64,000 bases of DNA from assembly GCA_035452965.1 (NCBI GenBank), contig DAOTCE010000004.1, forward strand, positions 257,388 to 321,387, read 5' to 3'. Position numbers and translations under genes: made by a program. The DNA comes from Candidatus Paceibacterota bacterium (GTDB lineage Bacteria; Verrucomicrobiota; Verrucomicrobiia; Limisphaerales; UBA8199). The notes beneath the pieces are model-generated. The model was not told where the DNA came from. It saw nothing but the letters and a program-made list of their open reading frames with translations, and ran no database searches. Positions 53,465-63,464 of this stretch are shown here, piece by piece; position 1 is the first letter of the stretch, and each line of letters starts with the position of its first letter.

Positions 53465-53516
53465 GCTACGGTGTGTATCCCATGGGGAGCGCTCCCCATG
53501 GGATACACACCGTAGC
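53465..53516. repeat. 52-bp perfect palindrome
   Basis: 26 bases on each side pair without mismatch; the left half contains CTACGGTGTGTATCCCATGG and the centre is GGGGAGC|GCTCCCC. It has no loop, so as DNA it would extrude as a cruciform. It shares its core with 25803-25842. Confidence 0.9.
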
Positions 53517-54033
53517 CGGACCGCATTAGCATGCCATCCACGAGCCAATGCCCGCCTGCGGCCACCTCAATGGCACCGCCGCCTGTCCGGCGGGGGTGCT
53601 GGCGAGAAGAAGGGGGGTGGCAGATGGCAAATCACCACCCGTATGCCCCGGAAATCCACGAAAAACCCGATTTTTGCCCGGCTGCCAGCCAGGGGACATT
53701 CTCCAGGCTGCCGTTGGGGTCGGGTGTCCGCTGGTTGACTGGGGTTTTGCCGGGGATCCATGCTCAGGTCCGCGGACAGGCCCCAGCACGTCTCCGGAAA
53801 CTCCATCTTCACCGTCGTAAACGAGCCCAGCCAGTTGTGCCTGAGGAGCAAGCTGGACCGGTCACTTACCGGTTCTCACGTGGCCAGGAGGGAAGATCCT
53901 CCGGCCATGGCGATGGATTTTATCCCGCGCACACGCCACACGCACTGGCATCGGCCTGACTTCGCCGGACGAGAACTTGCGCTGACGGCAACGCACCTTT
54001 ACGGTTGGCGTTGTGTCCGCAACCGATCCTGGT

Positions 54034-55401
54034 ATGAAATGCTCCCGAATCGCCTGGTTCGTCCTGGGGCACCTTGCTGTCTCAGTCGCGGTCTCCGCCG
54101 ACGCCCTCCCGCTTCCCAGCCCGCAGCAACTGGCCTGGCAGCGCCATGAGTTCATCGCCTTCGCCCATTTTGGCATGAACACGTTCACTGACCGCGAGTG
54201 GGGCGAGGGCAACGAAGATCCCAGGTTGTTCAACCCCGGCGACTTTGACGCCCGACAGTGGGCCACGGTTCTCAAGGGAGCTGGGGTCAAGTTGCTTATC
54301 CTGACTGCCAAGCACCATGATGGCTTCTGTCTCTGGCCCTCCCGATTCACCGAGCACTGCGTGAGAAACTCCCCCTGGCGCGGCGGCAAAGGGGACGTTG
54401 TGCGCGAAGTGGTGGAGGCCCTGCGCGAACAGCAGATTCGGGTCGGGCTTTACCTGTCGCCCTGGGACCGCAATCAGCCCACTTACGGTGATTCGGCCAA
54501 GTATAATCAGTACTTCAGGAACCAACTGCGTGAGTTGCTGGCCAACTATGGTCCGATTGACGAGGTCTGGTTCGACGGTGCCTGCGGGGAGGGGCCCAAC
54601 GGCAAGAAACAGGTGTATGACTGGCCGAGCTACTACGCCTTAATCCGCGAGCTCCAGCCCCAGGCGCTGATCGCAATCACCGGCCCGGATATCCGCTGGG
54701 TCGGCAACGAATCGGGTGTCGCTCGCGAAGACGAGTCGTCGGTGGTCAAACGCGGCAGTGAGCTTGCGTGGCACCCGGCGGAGTGCGATGTCTCGATCCG
54801 GCCCGGCTGGTTCTACCACGCGGCGGAGGACGGCAAGGTGAAATCCCTGCGCGCACTGGCCGATATTTATTTCAAGTCCGTGGGCCGGAATTCCGTTCTG
54901 CTGCTGAACATTCCGCCGGATCGGCGGGGGCGCATCGCCGATCCGGATGTGGTTCGCCTGAAGGAGTTCCGCGCGTTCATCGACCAGCTATATGCCGCTG
55001 ACTATGCCCGGAATGCGGCCATCACAGCCTCCGGCAGGCGCGATGACTCCGCGCACGAACGCCGGCTGGTTGATGGCGACCTGAACACCTGCTGGACTCC
55101 TGCTCAGGGCAAGAGCACCGGCTATGTTGAGTTCGATCTGGGCCAGGCGCGGGCTTTCAATGTCGCGCGCATCCAGGAGGATATCGCCCTGGGCGAGCGG
55201 GTGCAGGCTTACCGGGTTGAGGTTTTCGAGGACGGCAAGTGGCGTGCGGTCAGTGAGGGCAAAGTCATCGGCCACAAACAGCTCCGCCGTTTTCCTACGG
55301 CAACGGCGCGGCGCGTCCGCCTGGTCATCACCCAAGCCGCCGCACCCCCGGCCATGGCCGAATTCGGCCTCCATTTCAGCGCCCTCGCCGCCGCCGATTA
55401 G
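54034..55401 (+). CDS. Secreted alpha-L-fucosidase (GH29)
   Basis: 455 residues from ATG 54034 (a GTG at 54013 is 7 codons upstream). Signal peptide KCSRIAWFVLGHLAVSVAVSADA. GH29 motifs are FAHFGMNTF (43-51), AKHHDGFCLW (92-101) and the nucleophile Asp181 in VWFDGACGEG. The acid/base is not obvious, which is common in GH29. Residues from about 330 form an F5/8 type C (CBM32-like) domain (TCWTPAQGKSTGYVEFDLGQ). It hydrolyses fucose from glycans in the periplasm or outside. Confidence 0.88.
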   Translation: MKCSRIAWFVLGHLAVSVAVSADALPLPSPQQLAWQRHEFIAFAHFGMNTFTDREWGEGNEDPRLFNPGDFDARQWATVLKGAGVKLLILTAKHHDGFCLWPSRFTEHCVRNSPWRGGKGDVVREVVEALREQQIRVGLYLSPWDRNQPTYGDSAKYNQYFRNQLRELLANYGPIDEVWFDGACGEGPNGKKQVYDWPSYYALIRELQPQALIAITGPDIRWVGNESGVAREDESSVVKRGSELAWHPAECDVSIRPGWFYHAAEDGKVKSLRALADIYFKSVGRNSVLLLNIPPDRRGRIADPDVVRLKEFRAFIDQLYAADYARNAAITASGRRDDSAHERRLVDGDLNTCWTPAQGKSTGYVEFDLGQARAFNVARIQEDIALGERVQAYRVEVFEDGKWRAVSEGKVIGHKQLRRFPTATARRVRLVITQAAAPPAMAEFGLHFSALAAAD

Positions 55402-55453
55402 TCCGCAACCATGCGGCTGCGTTCGGGGACCGAATAGTTGGCTTGCATTAACT

Positions 55454-56065
55454 TCAGTCTCCCAGTTTGACGATGCGAAAGTCGTCGAACCGGATCCAGT
55501 GTTCCGCGTCGGCGGGGCCATGGTAACACTGAATACTGATTTCATCATCGGCCGGCGTGGGCAGTTCGCCGGTTGCGGCGGTCTGAAATTCCCCCTTCCC
55601 GTCCGGGCGGAACTGGGCGCTCCAGGAGTTTCCTGACACGACGATCCGTAGTTGCACCGTGTCGTTGGTCAACGCCTTGCGCCCCGGAATGATCATGACC
55701 TGCCCATCCACCAGTTCCTTCACCAGCTTGAACACGGGCTTGCCGCTGGAGTACCAGGTGATACCCGCCTGCTCGTATTGCTGCTTTGGCGGCTGACGGT
55801 TGCTGACAGTCGCTTCAATGGCGAAGCGGCCCGCGCGCCGGTCCGGCGCCTGGCGGACCAACGCGTTGCGCACCGTGCCGGCGTTGCCGGGGCGAACACG
55901 GATCTCCAGGGCGCCTGCGCGCACCTGCCAGTCCCGAGCGTCTTCACGCAGCCAGCGCCAGCCCGCAGCAGGTTTGGTGTCGAACCGATCTTCGAAGAGA
56001 ACCGTCTCGCCCGCCAGGGCGGCCAACGCCGACAGGGACAGAAGGCATAGTAACGCCGATTTCAT
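55454..56065 (-). CDS. Secreted concanavalin-A-like lectin protein (DUF1349 type)
   Basis: 203 residues with signal peptide KSALLCLLSLSALAALAGE. The body FEDRFDTKPAAGWRWLREDARDWQVRAGALEIRV, EATVSNRQPPKQQYEQAGITWYSSGK and YHGPADAEHWIRFDDFRIVK matches the jelly-roll domains of the DUF1349 or GH43 C-terminal type that bind sugars. It has no catalytic module. The start overlaps the end of the kinase-aldolase gene by 4 bases, so the two are co-translated. Confidence 0.7.
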   Translation of the reverse strand: MKSALLCLLSLSALAALAGETVLFEDRFDTKPAAGWRWLREDARDWQVRAGALEIRVRPGNAGTVRNALVRQAPDRRAGRFAIEATVSNRQPPKQQYEQAGITWYSSGKPVFKLVKELVDGQVMIIPGRKALTNDTVQLRIVVSGNSWSAQFRPDGKGEFQTAATGELPTPADDEISIQCYHGPADAEHWIRFDDFRIVKLGD

Positions 56066-58350
56066 ACAGGGCGCATGCGCGCGTTGGAAACCAGCTCAAT
56101 ATTGCTTGCCCGAATAGCCTCTCTTTGAGCGGCCGTGAGTTGCCGGGCGGGTTCGGTTGACCCGACCGTGTCTCCCATCACGCCCATCAGCGATAGCAGA
56201 AACTTGTAGGCGGCTACTTCGGCCCCGCCCTGCTTGACCGTTTTGCTCAAGTCGTTGATGCATCTGGCGATCGCCTCGCGCCGCGAGGTCGTGGTCGCCG
56301 GAACAAAGAACTCATTCGGCAGCGGGCTGACATGACCGATGATCCCGACGGTTCCTCTGGCGCCATGCAGGTAGCCTTCCAGGAACTGCCGTTGCTGCCC
56401 CTGATACACCGGCAACGCCCTCGCGTACCGATCAAGCCGATCCAGGTCTCCCGAGCTGTCCTTGAGGGCAACAACCGGAAACGGCAATGCTTCGACCGCC
56501 TCAAACGAAATATTTTGCCCTTGGGTGCGCGCGGGATTGTTGTAGAGGACGAGGGGCAACCCTGATGGCACAGATCGAAGACTCTCGACAAAGGGCGCGA
56601 TCTCTTCCGAGCTTCCAAGGAAATAGAGGGGCATGATGACCGCGGCAAATACGCCCAATCGGCCGGCCTCCTGGTAGTTCCTTCGCGTCTCCTCCGCGTC
56701 GTCGCCGGTCACCCCGGCAAACACGCGCAGTTTCCCCTGGGCCTTCCGGGCAAAGCGCTCCAGCGCCCTGAGCCTTTGTTCATTCGTAAGGAAGCGGAAT
56801 TCGCCCGCGTTGCCGACGGCAAAGATGTCTGTAGCCCCCAGAAAAACCAGATGATGGATCAGCTTCTCGATGCCGGCTTCGTCAATCTGCCTGTCGCTGG
56901 TCAATGGGGTAACGACTGGCAGTATGTTGGCCCTTGGCAGGGGGTGTCCTTGTTCAAAGAACTCAAACAAGACTTCATCCCGGCCCAGCCGTCCTCCTTT
57001 AGTCACCAGGGGTATGGACTTGAAAGACCCCTCCAGGGCCAATCCCCAGGGGATGCCCTCCCGAAAAGCGCCTTTCATCTCGACAGCGGAAATGCCCAGC
57101 GCGTTTCTAATCATCTCGGCGGTTTGGCCGCCGGAGATAAAGAGCGAGGAGACCTGCCGGGGCAGTTGTTTGTGGGCCACGACCTTGCCAAGGGCATTCA
57201 GGTGCGCCTGTTGGAAAACCGGATCTTCAGCAATCCGGTCCCGGGATGACTGAAGCAACACCGGCCTCATTGCTTTCAACCCTTGCAGAACCAGATGTTG
57301 CGCGCGGTCCACCTCGCGCCGGATGGCCTGGTCGCCCGCTCGGATGACGCTGGAATCAAAGACCACCGCAACCAGATTGGGTCCCAACGCCTGCCGCGCA
57401 TATTCGACCTGTGAATTCATGGCCGGCTCCAGGGAGCATACGACCGCCAACGGAGCACTCCGGATTCGTCGGTCAATACTGGCAGAAAGCAACGTCGCTT
57501 GCTTCGGTTTTGTGTTGTTGGCCGCAACAGCCGCGAAGTACGCACGAAGAAACGTGCGGGAGCCCGCCACCAGAATCTTCTCCCGCGACAATGCCAGCTT
57601 TGCCGAGATTACGGCTTCAAAATCCTCCGGCTTGCATACATCCGGCATCAACACGAATTTTCCCTGAGGCTGGAGTCCGCGAAGAAAACCCAGCACCGCA
57701 TCGGGGCCTCGCGTCATAATCCCGGTATCGATGGAAACAACCTGCTCCCGGAGAATCCCCAGTTCAGCCGCGATAAACTCCCGCAAATCGGAACTTGTCC
57801 ACGAATGCTCCTCCGGCTTTGCCAGCACACTCTCGTGAAAGGGCCTCAAACGGCCGGCTTCGACATGGTAGTAGTGGCTGTGTTCAACCAACCGCCCCAG
57901 TTCGGGTTCCGCTGGAACGAACAACAGGAAAGCACAATCAAGCGATTCATAGAATCCCCTCAGGGCGTTCCCGATTCCGCGAAGTCTTGAATCAATCTGG
58001 AGCAGGGGAAGATTGCTTTCCCCGGACGGGAAGCGGGCGGCGAGCTGCTGATTCCGGACCTGGGCTTCTGCGCGAGATAAAGCTCTCGTGCCACTGTTAA
58101 CGACCCAGACGCAGCTCTCATCCAGCGGCGACGCTTTCTGGCTCAATGACCGTGCGTCGGTGGTGATAACCCTCCCGCCCAAAGTCTCGCAAACGGACAA
58201 GGCAATCTGATCCGCCGATGTCGCATCATCCGCCAGGAGACAAACTGGAACTTGCTCCCTGGACACCGGCTTGGCCGCCGAGCGCATATTCTCGCGAATC
58301 TGGTTACGACGCACGTGGTTGAAGCTATTGACGGCGAGCAATGGTGTCAA
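56062..58350 (-). CDS. Fusion of four-carbon acid sugar kinase (DUF1537) and DapA-family aldolase
   Basis: 762 residues. Residues 34-466 resemble the four-carbon acid sugar kinase family: LADDATSADQ (39-48), VNSGTRALS, QIDSRLRGIGNAL (118-130), SGGQTAEMI (406-414) and KGGRLGRDEVL (451-461). Residues 474-755 are a DapA/N-acetylneuraminate-lyase type TIM barrel: VVTPLTSDRQIDEAGIEKLI, AVGNAGEFRFLTNEQR, Tyr603 in LVLYNNPART and the Schiff-base Lys630 in VALKDSSGD. Aldolases of this family split 2-keto-3-deoxy acids. A kinase and an aldolase in one chain suggests a catabolic step for an acid sugar. I have not met this pairing. Start could be the Met at 58287. Confidence 0.82.
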   Translation of the reverse strand: MTPLLAVNSFNHVRRNQIRENMRSAAKPVSREQVPVCLLADDATSADQIALSVCETLGGRVITTDARSLSQKASPLDESCVWVVNSGTRALSRAEAQVRNQQLAARFPSGESNLPLLQIDSRLRGIGNALRGFYESLDCAFLLFVPAEPELGRLVEHSHYYHVEAGRLRPFHESVLAKPEEHSWTSSDLREFIAAELGILREQVVSIDTGIMTRGPDAVLGFLRGLQPQGKFVLMPDVCKPEDFEAVISAKLALSREKILVAGSRTFLRAYFAAVAANNTKPKQATLLSASIDRRIRSAPLAVVCSLEPAMNSQVEYARQALGPNLVAVVFDSSVIRAGDQAIRREVDRAQHLVLQGLKAMRPVLLQSSRDRIAEDPVFQQAHLNALGKVVAHKQLPRQVSSLFISGGQTAEMIRNALGISAVEMKGAFREGIPWGLALEGSFKSIPLVTKGGRLGRDEVLFEFFEQGHPLPRANILPVVTPLTSDRQIDEAGIEKLIHHLVFLGATDIFAVGNAGEFRFLTNEQRLRALERFARKAQGKLRVFAGVTGDDAEETRRNYQEAGRLGVFAAVIMPLYFLGSSEEIAPFVESLRSVPSGLPLVLYNNPARTQGQNISFEAVEALPFPVVALKDSSGDLDRLDRYARALPVYQGQQRQFLEGYLHGARGTVGIIGHVSPLPNEFFVPATTTSRREAIARCINDLSKTVKQGGAEVAAYKFLLSLMGVMGDTVGSTEPARQLTAAQREAIRASNIELVSNARMRPV

Positions 58351-58485
58351 ACTTCCCGCCAGGGTCTGTCAGTAGCAGCACCCGGGTCGATCCGACTGGA
58401 ATTCCAGCCAGCACGCGAACCGAGATTGACGAGCCGCATCGCATGGGCTCCGTGCAGGCGGCACAGGAGGGGAGAGCAGAGGTTA

Positions 58486-61400
58486 TCAGGCGGCGAGTTC
58501 GTTGACTTGGGCGAGGCGGGCGCGCTCCTCTTCGGCCAGACCGAGGTCGCGACCGATAGCTCCGCGTTCCTCGCCGGCATGCTGCTTGGCGATCAGGACG
58601 TAGAGGGAGGGAATCACCAGCAAAGTAAACAAGGTGCCCAGGGCCATGCCCGCGACGATTGTAATCCCGATGGAGTTTCGCGCCGCGGCCCCCGCGCCGG
58701 TCACCAGCGTGAGCGGGAAGTGGCCGCAGATGGTGGCAGCGCTCGTCATGAGCACAGGACGCAGGCGGATGAGGGCGGCTTCGCGCACAGCATGGAGCTT
58801 GGGATGGCCGCAGCGCTGCAGCTCGTTGGCAAATTGGACGATGAGAATGCCGTTCTTGGAGACCAGGCCGATGAGCGTAACGAGGCCGACCTGGGAGTAG
58901 ATGTTCAGGGTGGTGGTCCAGCCATCGGTGAAGAAGGCGGTGTTGGCGTCGGGCATCTTGAGGAAGCTGAATACCAGCGCCCCGAACATGGCCAGCGGGA
59001 CCGACCCGAGCAGGATGATGAGCGGGTCGCGAAAGCTGTTGAACTGAGCCGCCAGCACCAGGAAAATCAGCACCAGGGCGAGCGTGAAGGCGGGCAGGAA
59101 CTTGCTGCCCTCCACGCGCAGCTGGCGGGATTCGCCGGTGTAGTCCATTTTGTAGCCTTGGGGCAGGAGCTTGGCGGCTTCAGTTTCGAGGAAGTGCAAG
59201 CTCTCATCCAGCGGGCGAAGCGCAACGCCGCTGATCTTGACGGCGTTGAATTGCTGGAATCGGTTGAGTGAGCGCGGCCCGGTCTTCTTGTGCAAAGTGG
59301 CAAAGGTACTCAAGGGCACCAGTTTGTCTTCCGGCCCTTTGACATACGTGCTTTCAATCTGGCCGGCGTTGAGGCGGTCAATCCGCTTGACCTGCGGAAT
59401 GACCTTGTAGCTGCGCCCATCGAGGTTGAAGCGGTTGACGAAATTGCCGCCCACCAGGGTGGAGAGATCCGCCCCGACAGCCGCCATGCTTAGGCCCATC
59501 GCGGCCACCTTGTCCCGGTCCATCACCAGCTCGACTTCGGGCTGGTCAATCTTGGTGTCCAGCACCGGCGGGAAGGCGAACTTGCCGCTGGCGGCGGCCT
59601 TTTCCTGCAACTGCTGGGCGAACTGCAGAATGGTCTCCGGGTCGGCTGTGGCGCCGATAACGAACTCCACCGGGAACTGCCCTCCTCCCGGCAGCGCGGG
59701 CGGGGTGACCACCAGGGTTCGAATGCCCGGAATATGGCTCACCTCGCTCTGCACCTCCGGAACAATCTGAAAGACGGTGCGCTTGCGTTCGCCCCAGGGC
59801 TTTAACACGAGTCCGGAGAAGCCGTTGTCCGGGAAAGTGATCTGGAAGGTATGAGCTGCCTCCGGCACGCTCAACAACACGTGGTTGACGGCTTCAGTGT
59901 AGTGGGTGGTTTGGTCAATCGTCGCATCCGCCGCCGCCTCCACAATGTTCAGGAGGAAGCCCTGGTCCTCGGCGGGCGCGAGTTCCTTCGGAGCAAGGAC
60001 GAACAGCGGAATGGTCAGCAGGCTCAGGACCAGCCAGACGACATAAACCGCAGGACGAGCGGAAAGGGTGGTGTCAAGCACGCGCCCGTAGAACCGGCGA
60101 AAGCGGTCGAAGTCGCGGTTAATGCGGCCGGTGAAGCCGTGCTCTTCGCGTCGCGCGTCGAGCAGCTTGGAGGACATGACCGGGGAGAGCGTGAGGGCGA
60201 CGATGCCGGAGATAAACACCGCTCCCGCCAGCGTGAAGGCGAATTCGCGGAAGAGCGACCCGGTAAGCCCGCCTTGAAGGCCGATGGGAGCATAGACCGC
60301 CGCAAGCGTGATGGTCATCGCTATGACGGGACTGACCAGTTCGCGCGCGCCCAAAAGGGAAGCGTTGAGCGGCGTCTGGCCCTGGCGAACGTGGCGTTCG
60401 ACATTCTCGACAATCACAATGGCGTCGTCCACCACCAGGCCGACGGACAGGACGATGGCCAGCAGGGTCAGCAGGTTGAGCGTGAATCCAAATATCTGCA
60501 TGAGGAAAATGCCGCCGATCAACGAGATCGGGATGGCAACGAGCGGGACCAGGACCGACCGAAGCGACCCGAGGAAAAGGAAGATTACAATCGCCACGAT
60601 AAGCAAGGTCTCACTTAAGGTCTTCAAGACCTCATGGATGGCGTCCTCGATGTACGTGGTGGCGTCGTAGGCAATGCGGCCGGCCAGCCCGGTGGGTAGC
60701 TCGCGTTGAAGGTGGACCATCTCGGCGCGAACGCGCTTCATCACATCGAGCGAGTTGGCGTTGGGCAGGGGCCAGATGCCCATGAATACGGCCTTGGCGC
60801 CGCCGAAGCGGACCTCCGACTCGTAATCCTCCGCGCCGAGCACCACGTCGGCCACATCGCTGAGCCGGATCAGCTTGTCGCCGGACTGGCGGACGACCAG
60901 GTTGCGAAATTCCTCGAGCGAACGCAGGTCGGTGTTGGCGCTGAGATTGACCTGGACCAGCGAGCCTTTGGTGTGGCCGACCGCCGAAAGGAAGTTGTTG
61001 GCCGCCAGCGCTTCGCGAATCTGGGCAGGGTTGATATCGAGCGACGCCATCAGGTCGGGCTTGAGCCAGATACGCATGGCAAACGTGCGGCCGCCGAGGA
61101 TGTCCGCGCGCTGCACGCCTTCGAGCGCGGACAGGCGGGGCTGGACCACCCGCACGAGGTAGTCCGTGATCTGGTTTGCCTCCAGCACATCGGAGTCGAA
61201 GCTGAGGTAGGCCACGGCGAATCGGGAATCGGCGGAGGTGACATTGATAATGGGCACCTCGGCCTCCGGCGGAAGGTCGTTGCGGACCTGGTCCACCTTC
61301 GAGCTGATTTCGGCGAGGGCCTTCGTAGGATCGTAGTTGAGCCGGAGGCGGATGGTGATGGTGGAAAGGCCAAGCTTGCTGGACGATTCGAGGTAGTCAA

Positions 61401-61632
61401 TGCCATCGGCGGCGGCAATCGCACGCTCCAGCGGCGTGGTGATGAACCCGCGCACCAGCTCCGCGCTCGCCCCCACGTACACGGTGGTGACGGTGACGGC
61501 CGCGTTGTCGCTGCGCGGGTATTGCCGAACTACAAGGGTGCGGATGGCCTGAAACCCGGCGATCACGATTACCAGGTTCACGACCAGCGCGAGGACAGGC
61601 CGGCGGATGAACAGGTCGGTAAACGACTTCAT
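58486..61632 (-). CDS. RND-family (HAE1) multidrug efflux pump
   Basis: 1048 residues from ATG 61632. Twelve helices and two large periplasmic loops. The signature SFTDLFIRRPVLALVVNLVIVIAG opens the protein; VGLVVDDAIVIVENVERH carries the proton-relay Asp pair; FQITFPDNGFSGLVLKPWGERKR is the porter domain. It exports drugs, solvents or lipids using the proton gradient. The adaptor gene ends 16 bases upstream. No TolC gene is near. Confidence 0.94.
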   Translation of the reverse strand: MKSFTDLFIRRPVLALVVNLVIVIAGFQAIRTLVVRQYPRSDNAAVTVTTVYVGASAELVRGFITTPLERAIAAADGIDYLESSSKLGLSTITIRLRLNYDPTKALAEISSKVDQVRNDLPPEAEVPIINVTSADSRFAVAYLSFDSDVLEANQITDYLVRVVQPRLSALEGVQRADILGGRTFAMRIWLKPDLMASLDINPAQIREALAANNFLSAVGHTKGSLVQVNLSANTDLRSLEEFRNLVVRQSGDKLIRLSDVADVVLGAEDYESEVRFGGAKAVFMGIWPLPNANSLDVMKRVRAEMVHLQRELPTGLAGRIAYDATTYIEDAIHEVLKTLSETLLIVAIVIFLFLGSLRSVLVPLVAIPISLIGGIFLMQIFGFTLNLLTLLAIVLSVGLVVDDAIVIVENVERHVRQGQTPLNASLLGARELVSPVIAMTITLAAVYAPIGLQGGLTGSLFREFAFTLAGAVFISGIVALTLSPVMSSKLLDARREEHGFTGRINRDFDRFRRFYGRVLDTTLSARPAVYVVWLVLSLLTIPLFVLAPKELAPAEDQGFLLNIVEAAADATIDQTTHYTEAVNHVLLSVPEAAHTFQITFPDNGFSGLVLKPWGERKRTVFQIVPEVQSEVSHIPGIRTLVVTPPALPGGGQFPVEFVIGATADPETILQFAQQLQEKAAASGKFAFPPVLDTKIDQPEVELVMDRDKVAAMGLSMAAVGADLSTLVGGNFVNRFNLDGRSYKVIPQVKRIDRLNAGQIESTYVKGPEDKLVPLSTFATLHKKTGPRSLNRFQQFNAVKISGVALRPLDESLHFLETEAAKLLPQGYKMDYTGESRQLRVEGSKFLPAFTLALVLIFLVLAAQFNSFRDPLIILLGSVPLAMFGALVFSFLKMPDANTAFFTDGWTTTLNIYSQVGLVTLIGLVSKNGILIVQFANELQRCGHPKLHAVREAALIRLRPVLMTSAATICGHFPLTLVTGAGAAARNSIGITIVAGMALGTLFTLLVIPSLYVLIAKQHAGEERGAIGRDLGLAEEERARLAQVNELAA

Positions 61633-61648
61633 GGGTGCGGCCGGCGGA

Positions 61649-62779
61649 TCAACTGTCGGCGGGCTGCGGGGCAAGGTCAGCCTTGGGCGCCAGGCTGTTG
61701 TTCTCGATCACGGCCATGCCGTTGCGAAGCTTGAAGATGCCCGAGCTCACGATGCGCTGGCCCGGCTTGAGCCCGGATTCCACGCTTACAAAGTCGCCCC
61801 TCGCGCGCCCGGTGCGGATAAATTGCTGGCGCACCACCAGTTCAGGCTTGCTGTTGGTGTTGCCGGGCTTGGGCTCGATGACGTAGACCGAGTCGCCGAA
61901 GGGAGCGCTCAGCACGGAGGTGGCCGGAATGGCCACCACGGCACGCGCCTCGGGCAGCAGCACTTCGGCGCGGACGAACATGCCGGGCCGGAGCAACTGG
62001 TCGGCATTGTCGAACGCGGCCCGCAGGCCCACGCTGCGCGTCTGTTGGTCAAGATCGGGATTAATGGCGGTCAGCGTGCCGTCAAAATCGCGGCCCGGGT
62101 AGGCGTCGGTCGTGACGCGCACCCGCATGCCCGGCTTAAGCCGAGCTAGGTCCTGCTGCGGCAAAGAGAAATCGGCGTAGACCGGTCGCAGCGATTGCAG
62201 CGAGACGATCGGGGCGCCCGCCTCGAGATACTGGCCAAGGTTGACGAGGCGGATGCCCGATCTGCCGGCGAACGGCGCGCGAATCGTCTTCTTCTCGATC
62301 GTGGCACGAATGGTGTCGGCGTTGCCCCGCGTTTGCTTCAGGGTGGCCTCGGCGGAATCCAATTCTGATTGTGAAACCATGTTCTGCTCGCGCAGGCTGC
62401 GTTCGCGGGCCAGGTTGATACGGGCCAGTTCTTCCTGCGCCTGCAGGGCTCGCAATCGGGCTTCCTCCTCGGAGGTGTCCAGGCGCAGCAGCAGATCGTC
62501 CTTGGCAACCACGGCGCCGGAATCAAAGGCGATCTCGCGAACGATGCCTGGAATCTCCGGGGTGACCGTTACACCTTGGGCGGCGGTGACGGAACCGATG
62601 GCGGTTAGGGTGCCTTGCCATTTCTCCTCGTGCACCACGGCGGATGAAACCGTTTCGGGCGGGGGTGAGAAGCTCTTGCCGGCAGCCATGAGCCTGGCGA
62701 CTTGCAGGGCCTTGATCCCGGCGAGGGTGCCAACAACCAGCACCACCAGGAGAACCGCGATGGATATCTTGCGTACCAT
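61649..62779 (-). CDS. RND periplasmic adaptor (membrane fusion) protein
   Basis: 376 residues. An N-terminal anchor helix (RKISIAVLLVVLVVGTLAGI) is followed by a lipoyl half-motif, a hairpin (LRALQAQEELARINLARERSLREQNMVSQSELDSAEATLKQTR), the second lipoyl part RAPFAGRSGIRLVNLGQYLEAGAPIVSL and a beta-barrel. It joins the RND pump to an outer-membrane channel. It is first in the operon. Confidence 0.92.
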   Translation of the reverse strand: MVRKISIAVLLVVLVVGTLAGIKALQVARLMAAGKSFSPPPETVSSAVVHEEKWQGTLTAIGSVTAAQGVTVTPEIPGIVREIAFDSGAVVAKDDLLLRLDTSEEEARLRALQAQEELARINLARERSLREQNMVSQSELDSAEATLKQTRGNADTIRATIEKKTIRAPFAGRSGIRLVNLGQYLEAGAPIVSLQSLRPVYADFSLPQQDLARLKPGMRVRVTTDAYPGRDFDGTLTAINPDLDQQTRSVGLRAAFDNADQLLRPGMFVRAEVLLPEARAVVAIPATSVLSAPFGDSVYVIEPKPGNTNSKPELVVRQQFIRTGRARGDFVSVESGLKPGQRIVSSGIFKLRNGMAVIENNSLAPKADLAPQPADS

Positions 62780-62908
62780 GAACCAGTGAAACGGTAGGTT
62801 ACAGCAGGCGGACGGTCAAATTGCCGCGCGCAAGATCCTGACAAACCGCCGCCTGGGAGCGACTATTCCGGGCTTGGCACTCCCCGGCCGTTTCTTTAAG
62901 ATGAACCC

Positions 62909-63448
62909 GTGATCGGGCTATTGAGATTCGTGGGCATTCTGAACGCGGCGGTGTGGTTTGGAGCCGCAATCTTCTTCACTTTCGCAGCGGGCTCAGCTCC
63001 CTTTTCTGACGAGATGCAGCGCCTGCTCGGCACGAACAATTTCCCTTACTTCTCGGGGGCCATCGCGCAGATCTTCGTCGCGCGCTATTTCTATCTGCAG
63101 CTCATTTGCGCGGCTGTGGCGGTGTTGCACCTGTTCGCAGAATGGCTTTATCTCGGCAAGCACCCGCGCAAGCTCCAGGTTGGGTTGTTGATTGGGCTTT
63201 GTACAGCCGCGCTGCTGAGCGGCTATTGGCTCCAGCCCAAATTAAATGCCTTGCACGCCACGAAGTACGGCCTCAGCACTCGGCCGGAGGTTCGTGAGAC
63301 CGCGGGCCGGTCTTTTCGCGCTTGGCACGGCGTATCCCAGGTGGTAAATATATTGCTGGTCGGCGGGCTCGTCGCCTATCTGTGGCGTGCCGCCAATCCT
63401 TCGGATCCGACCCGTTTTGTGAGCTCTGTCAAGTTCACAATGCGCTAG
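62909..63448 (+). CDS. DUF4149-like membrane protein
   Basis: 179 residues starting with GTG at 62909. Four helices: FVGILNAAVWFGAAIFFTFAAG, FYLQLICAAVAVLHLFAEWLYLG, LLIGLCTAALLSGYWLQPKL and VVNILLVGGLVAYLWRAAN. The pattern fits the DUF4149/TMEM205 group of unknown function. A divergent neighbour of the efflux operon. Confidence 0.7.
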   Translation: MIGLLRFVGILNAAVWFGAAIFFTFAAGSAPFSDEMQRLLGTNNFPYFSGAIAQIFVARYFYLQLICAAVAVLHLFAEWLYLGKHPRKLQVGLLIGLCTAALLSGYWLQPKLNALHATKYGLSTRPEVRETAGRSFRAWHGVSQVVNILLVGGLVAYLWRAANPSDPTRFVSSVKFTMR

Positions 63449-63464
63449 GGCACAGAGAGAGGGG

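Larger units (their letters stand above)
53111..54033. other. Intergenic region with a perfect palindrome
   Basis: 923 bases with no supportable gene. It holds a perfect 9-base hairpin CACTGTCCA/TGGACAGTG at 53365-53387 and a 52-base perfect palindrome at 53465-53516. Open frames across it are repeat-derived (RCVSHGERSPWDTH) or lack protein-like patterns. Confidence 0.6.

Noticed and set aside
53460..53738. Frame with RCVSHGERSPWDTH
   Set aside because: Also derived from the palindromic repeat.
60706..61734. 342-codon plus-strand frame
   Set aside because: Opposite the RND pump gene; no protein-like features.
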